Source: an uncultured Clostridia bacterium (lineage in GTDB: Bacteria > Bacillota > Clostridia > Oscillospirales > Acutalibacteraceae). From it: a DNA stretch of 33,686 nucleotides. Position 1 is the stretch's first letter; every line of letters starts with the position of its first letter. Shown piece after piece: positions 32,450-33,686 of the stretch. The translations under genes were made by a program, and so were the position numbers. The stretch lies in the NCBI GenBank assembly GCA_946499275.1, contig CAMMRL010000029.1:1-33686 (forward strand). The letters are read 5' to 3'. The notes beneath the pieces were generated by a model. It did not search any database. It saw only the letters and a list, made by a program, of their open reading frames with translations, and was not told the origin of the DNA.

Positions 32450-32992
32450 TTACGCCCGCAGCGCTTCCTGTCCGCTACCCTCCTGGTCAATGCGGCTGAG
32501 GATGAACGGCAGGACCTGATCCGGCTGTATCCCCAAAACCAGGGCGAATTCATCGTACAGCATTTTCTCGGCTTCCTTAAAAAAGCGTTCATCGGTCATA
32601 GGAAGTTTTCGTCCCTGTTCTTGCAATTCCTTTCGATGCAGATAAACCGATTTGATTGCCTGGATCAGTTGCCGATGGTCGCCTTTGGCAAGCACTTCCC
32701 GATGGGATTCCTTTCTCGCGTTTTCATCCGCAATCCATAGGGAGGGTTCCTGTGGCATCGCCTGGATTAAAGCGCCGACTTCTTCTTTTGACAGCAGCCG
32801 GCGCATCCTGCCGGTCAGCGTTCCGTTGGCCAATGGGACATAAACCGTGGAATTCGGCGTATACACGGGTTTCAGGACGTAATATTCCGCGGTTACACCG
32901 GCGAAATCTTTTTTCTCAATATCCACGATTCGGCAAACGCCCTGAGTGGCATACATAACGGTGTCCCCGATTGCGTATTGCGCTTTTTCCAT
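32450..32992 (-). CDS. CarD-like transcriptional regulator
   Basis: 180 aa. The N-terminal ~65 residues are a CarD/CdnL/TRCF RNA polymerase interaction domain (YAIGDTVMYATQGVCRIVDIEKKDFAGVTAEYYVLKPVYTPNSTVYVP). The rest is helical (LSKEEVGALIQAMP, HRQLIQAIKSVYLHRKELQEQG), as in CarD proteins, where it contacts DNA. Such proteins stabilise open promoter complexes by binding the beta subunit. The start ATG 32992 has AAAGGAG about 10 nt upstream; an in-frame ATG at 33022 lies in the leader hairpin. Expression appears to be from a single promoter with a hairpin leader. Confidence 0.9.
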   Translation of the reverse strand: MEKAQYAIGDTVMYATQGVCRIVDIEKKDFAGVTAEYYVLKPVYTPNSTVYVPLANGTLTGRMRRLLSKEEVGALIQAMPQEPSLWIADENARKESHREVLAKGDHRQLIQAIKSVYLHRKELQEQGRKLPMTDERFFKEAEKMLYDEFALVLGIQPDQVLPFILSRIDQEGSGQEALRA

Positions 32993-33018
32993 GCTGAATA
33001 ACTCCTTTCTCTCCCTAA

Positions 33019-33063
33019 GCACGTTTACCCTTCTCCTTTTCGGAAGAAAAAGGAAAAACGTGC
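33019..33063 (-). promoter_or_regulatory. Long leader hairpin before the CarD-like gene
   Basis: GCACGTTT (33019-33026) pairs with AAACGTGC (33056-33063), with additional CCTTTT/AAAAGG pairing inside. It lies between the predicted promoter and the RBS. It may stabilise the message or regulate its translation. Confidence 0.5.
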
Positions 33064-33124
33064 CGTTTGCACCAACCGGACTTACGTTCTGCCAGGCAAA
33101 CTACACGTTGTGTTCCTCTTTTAT

Positions 33125-33130
33125 AGTATA
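33125..33130 (-). promoter_or_regulatory. Extended -10 promoter of the CarD-like gene
   Basis: On the minus strand TATGGTATACT is an extended -10 element (TGnTATACT). No good -35 is present, as is common with extended -10 promoters. The start point would be near 33118, with a leader of about 125 nt. Confidence 0.5.
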
Positions 33131-33177
33131 CCATATTTGGCCGAAAAAAGCCAGGAAAAAGCAATAAAATATGGTAT
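33128..33177. repeat. 11-bp inverted repeat at the CarD-like promoter
   Basis: ATACCATATTT (33128-33138) and its exact complement (33167-33177), 28 bp apart. The left arm overlaps the -10 box and the right arm lies upstream at about -50, so it could be a pair of operator half-sites or a cruciform. Confidence 0.5.
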
Positions 33178-33598
33178 GGCCGTCATCGGGCAGATCCCCT
33201 GCCGCCCAGCAACACCCCTGTATCAAAGGAGGGGGACCGTCTCTTTGCAGGGGATGTTTTGGACTCAGTCGGTGCCGAGCGACGTGGCCCGGCATTTTCA
33301 GTTATAACTTTCCCGGCGAAGATGATCGTCACCATCAACGTGGAAAAAGCCCGCTCGTGCGCTGCGGGACGGCATCGACGTACGGATGGTTATTCCGCTT
33401 TCCGCCGTAGGGATCATCATGATGGCACTGGCGGCCGCCCTTTGGAACCGGAGTCACGGCAAGATGGATTTCCCCGCGCCGCGATGGGACTCCACCCGCA
33501 TTCCCACGGGGTGGAACCCGGCGCCACGCCGCCCATGACGAAAGAGTTTCCGTTTGCTTTCTCAACCACCGGTTAACGCGCTATCGAAAACCCTGTTA
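33178..33598. other. Region without an intact gene
   Basis: It contains a 9-bp inverted repeat ATCCCCTGC/GCAGGGGAT (33194-33202 with 33247-33255) and a 50-codon frame at 33386-33538 (+). That frame has a hydrophobic segment (MVIPLSAVGIIMMALAAALW) and a natural-looking polar tail ending in PAPRRP, but no ribosome binding site. It reads like the tail of a truncated membrane protein. Confidence 0.35.
33386..33538 (+). pseudogene. Possible small membrane protein remnant
   Basis: 50 codons with one membrane helix, followed by NRSHGKMDFPAPRWDSTRIP. The same frame is open upstream of the ATG for about 23 codons (WKKPARALRDGIDVR immediately before), which suggests that a longer protein lost its 5' part. 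No ribosome site. Family not recognised. Confidence 0.25.
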
Positions 33599-33627
33599 TT
33601 GAAAGTGTAAACCATGTCGTTTACAAT
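33599..33627 (+). promoter_or_regulatory. Promoter with palindromic operator between -35 and -10
   Basis: -35 TTGAAA (33599-33604), 17-bp spacer, -10 TACAAT (33622-33627). Between them is TGTAAAC-N6-GTTTACA (33606-33625), whose right half runs into the -10. This is the usual position for autoregulatory operators. Confidence 0.65.
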
Positions 33628-33666
33628 AGAACAAGGGGAAGTTTCAGCGTCTGAGAGGAAGCAACC

Positions 33667-33686
33667 ATGGAAATCAGCGTCTGTGA
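33667..33686 (+). CDS. 5' end of a gene cut by the window edge
   Basis: ATG at 33667 with AGAGGA about 8 nt upstream, and in-window codons MEISVC. It lies 40 bp after the -10 of a promoter with a palindromic operator, so it may encode an autoregulated transcription factor, but too little is visible to name a family. Confidence 0.5.

Overview
The window looks like chromosomal DNA of a Gram-positive anaerobe of the Clostridia, perhaps Oscillospirales. The basis is consensus AGGAGG-type ribosome binding sites, AT-rich promoters inside otherwise fairly GC-rich coding DNA, lipobox solute-binding proteins, a sortase-type surface protein, and CarD-like and DUF3783 genes. The taxonomic assignment is an inference; no marker gene is present.

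Positions 1-770 hold the 3' part of a tRNA-Arg(CCG), its terminator, about 550 bp with only gene debris, and a terminator facing the big operon. Positions 769-21177 (minus strand) form one run of 14 tightly packed genes, read right to left: a TIM-barrel glycosidase-like protein, a lipoprotein solute-binding protein (SBP), a ~968-aa sandwich/SBP fusion, two permeases, an anchored NHL/TPR protein, a YIP1-family membrane protein, a DUF5696 lipoprotein, a second permease pair, a lipoprotein with a DxE barrel motif, a GH20 hexosaminidase, an ADP-ribosylglycohydrolase homologue and a GH172 (DUF2961) enzyme. Stop/start overlaps (ATGA) and short gaps argue for one transcript. No ABC ATPase is encoded here, so a shared ATPase elsewhere is expected.

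Divergent from it, across a very AT-rich promoter region carrying three TTTCCAAAA motifs, lies a plus-strand operon (21450-24699): a ROK-type repressor lacking the usual zinc motif, a GH3 beta-N-acetylhexosaminidase and a GNAT acetyltransferase. Together the two operons look like a locus for sensing, capturing, importing and intracellularly dismantling an N-acetylhexosamine-containing glycan that may also carry D-arabinofuranose or D-fructofuranose. Around a third of its genes (DUF5696, YIP1, NHL/TPR, sandwich-SBP fusion, ADP-ribosylglycohydrolase homologue, DxE lipoprotein) have no assigned job in sugar uptake; this is the most interesting part of the window.

The right third (24.7-33.7 kb) holds small independent units: a truncated aminoglycoside/choline kinase-like gene, an AraC/GyrI-type regulator, ogt, a sortase-type surface protein with a palindrome over its promoter, a DUF3783-manA-glucokinase operon, a CarD-like regulator with a hairpin leader, and at the right edge a promoter with an operator-like palindrome before a gene cut by the window end. 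Two promoters here have their -35 box inside the 3' arm of the preceding terminator.
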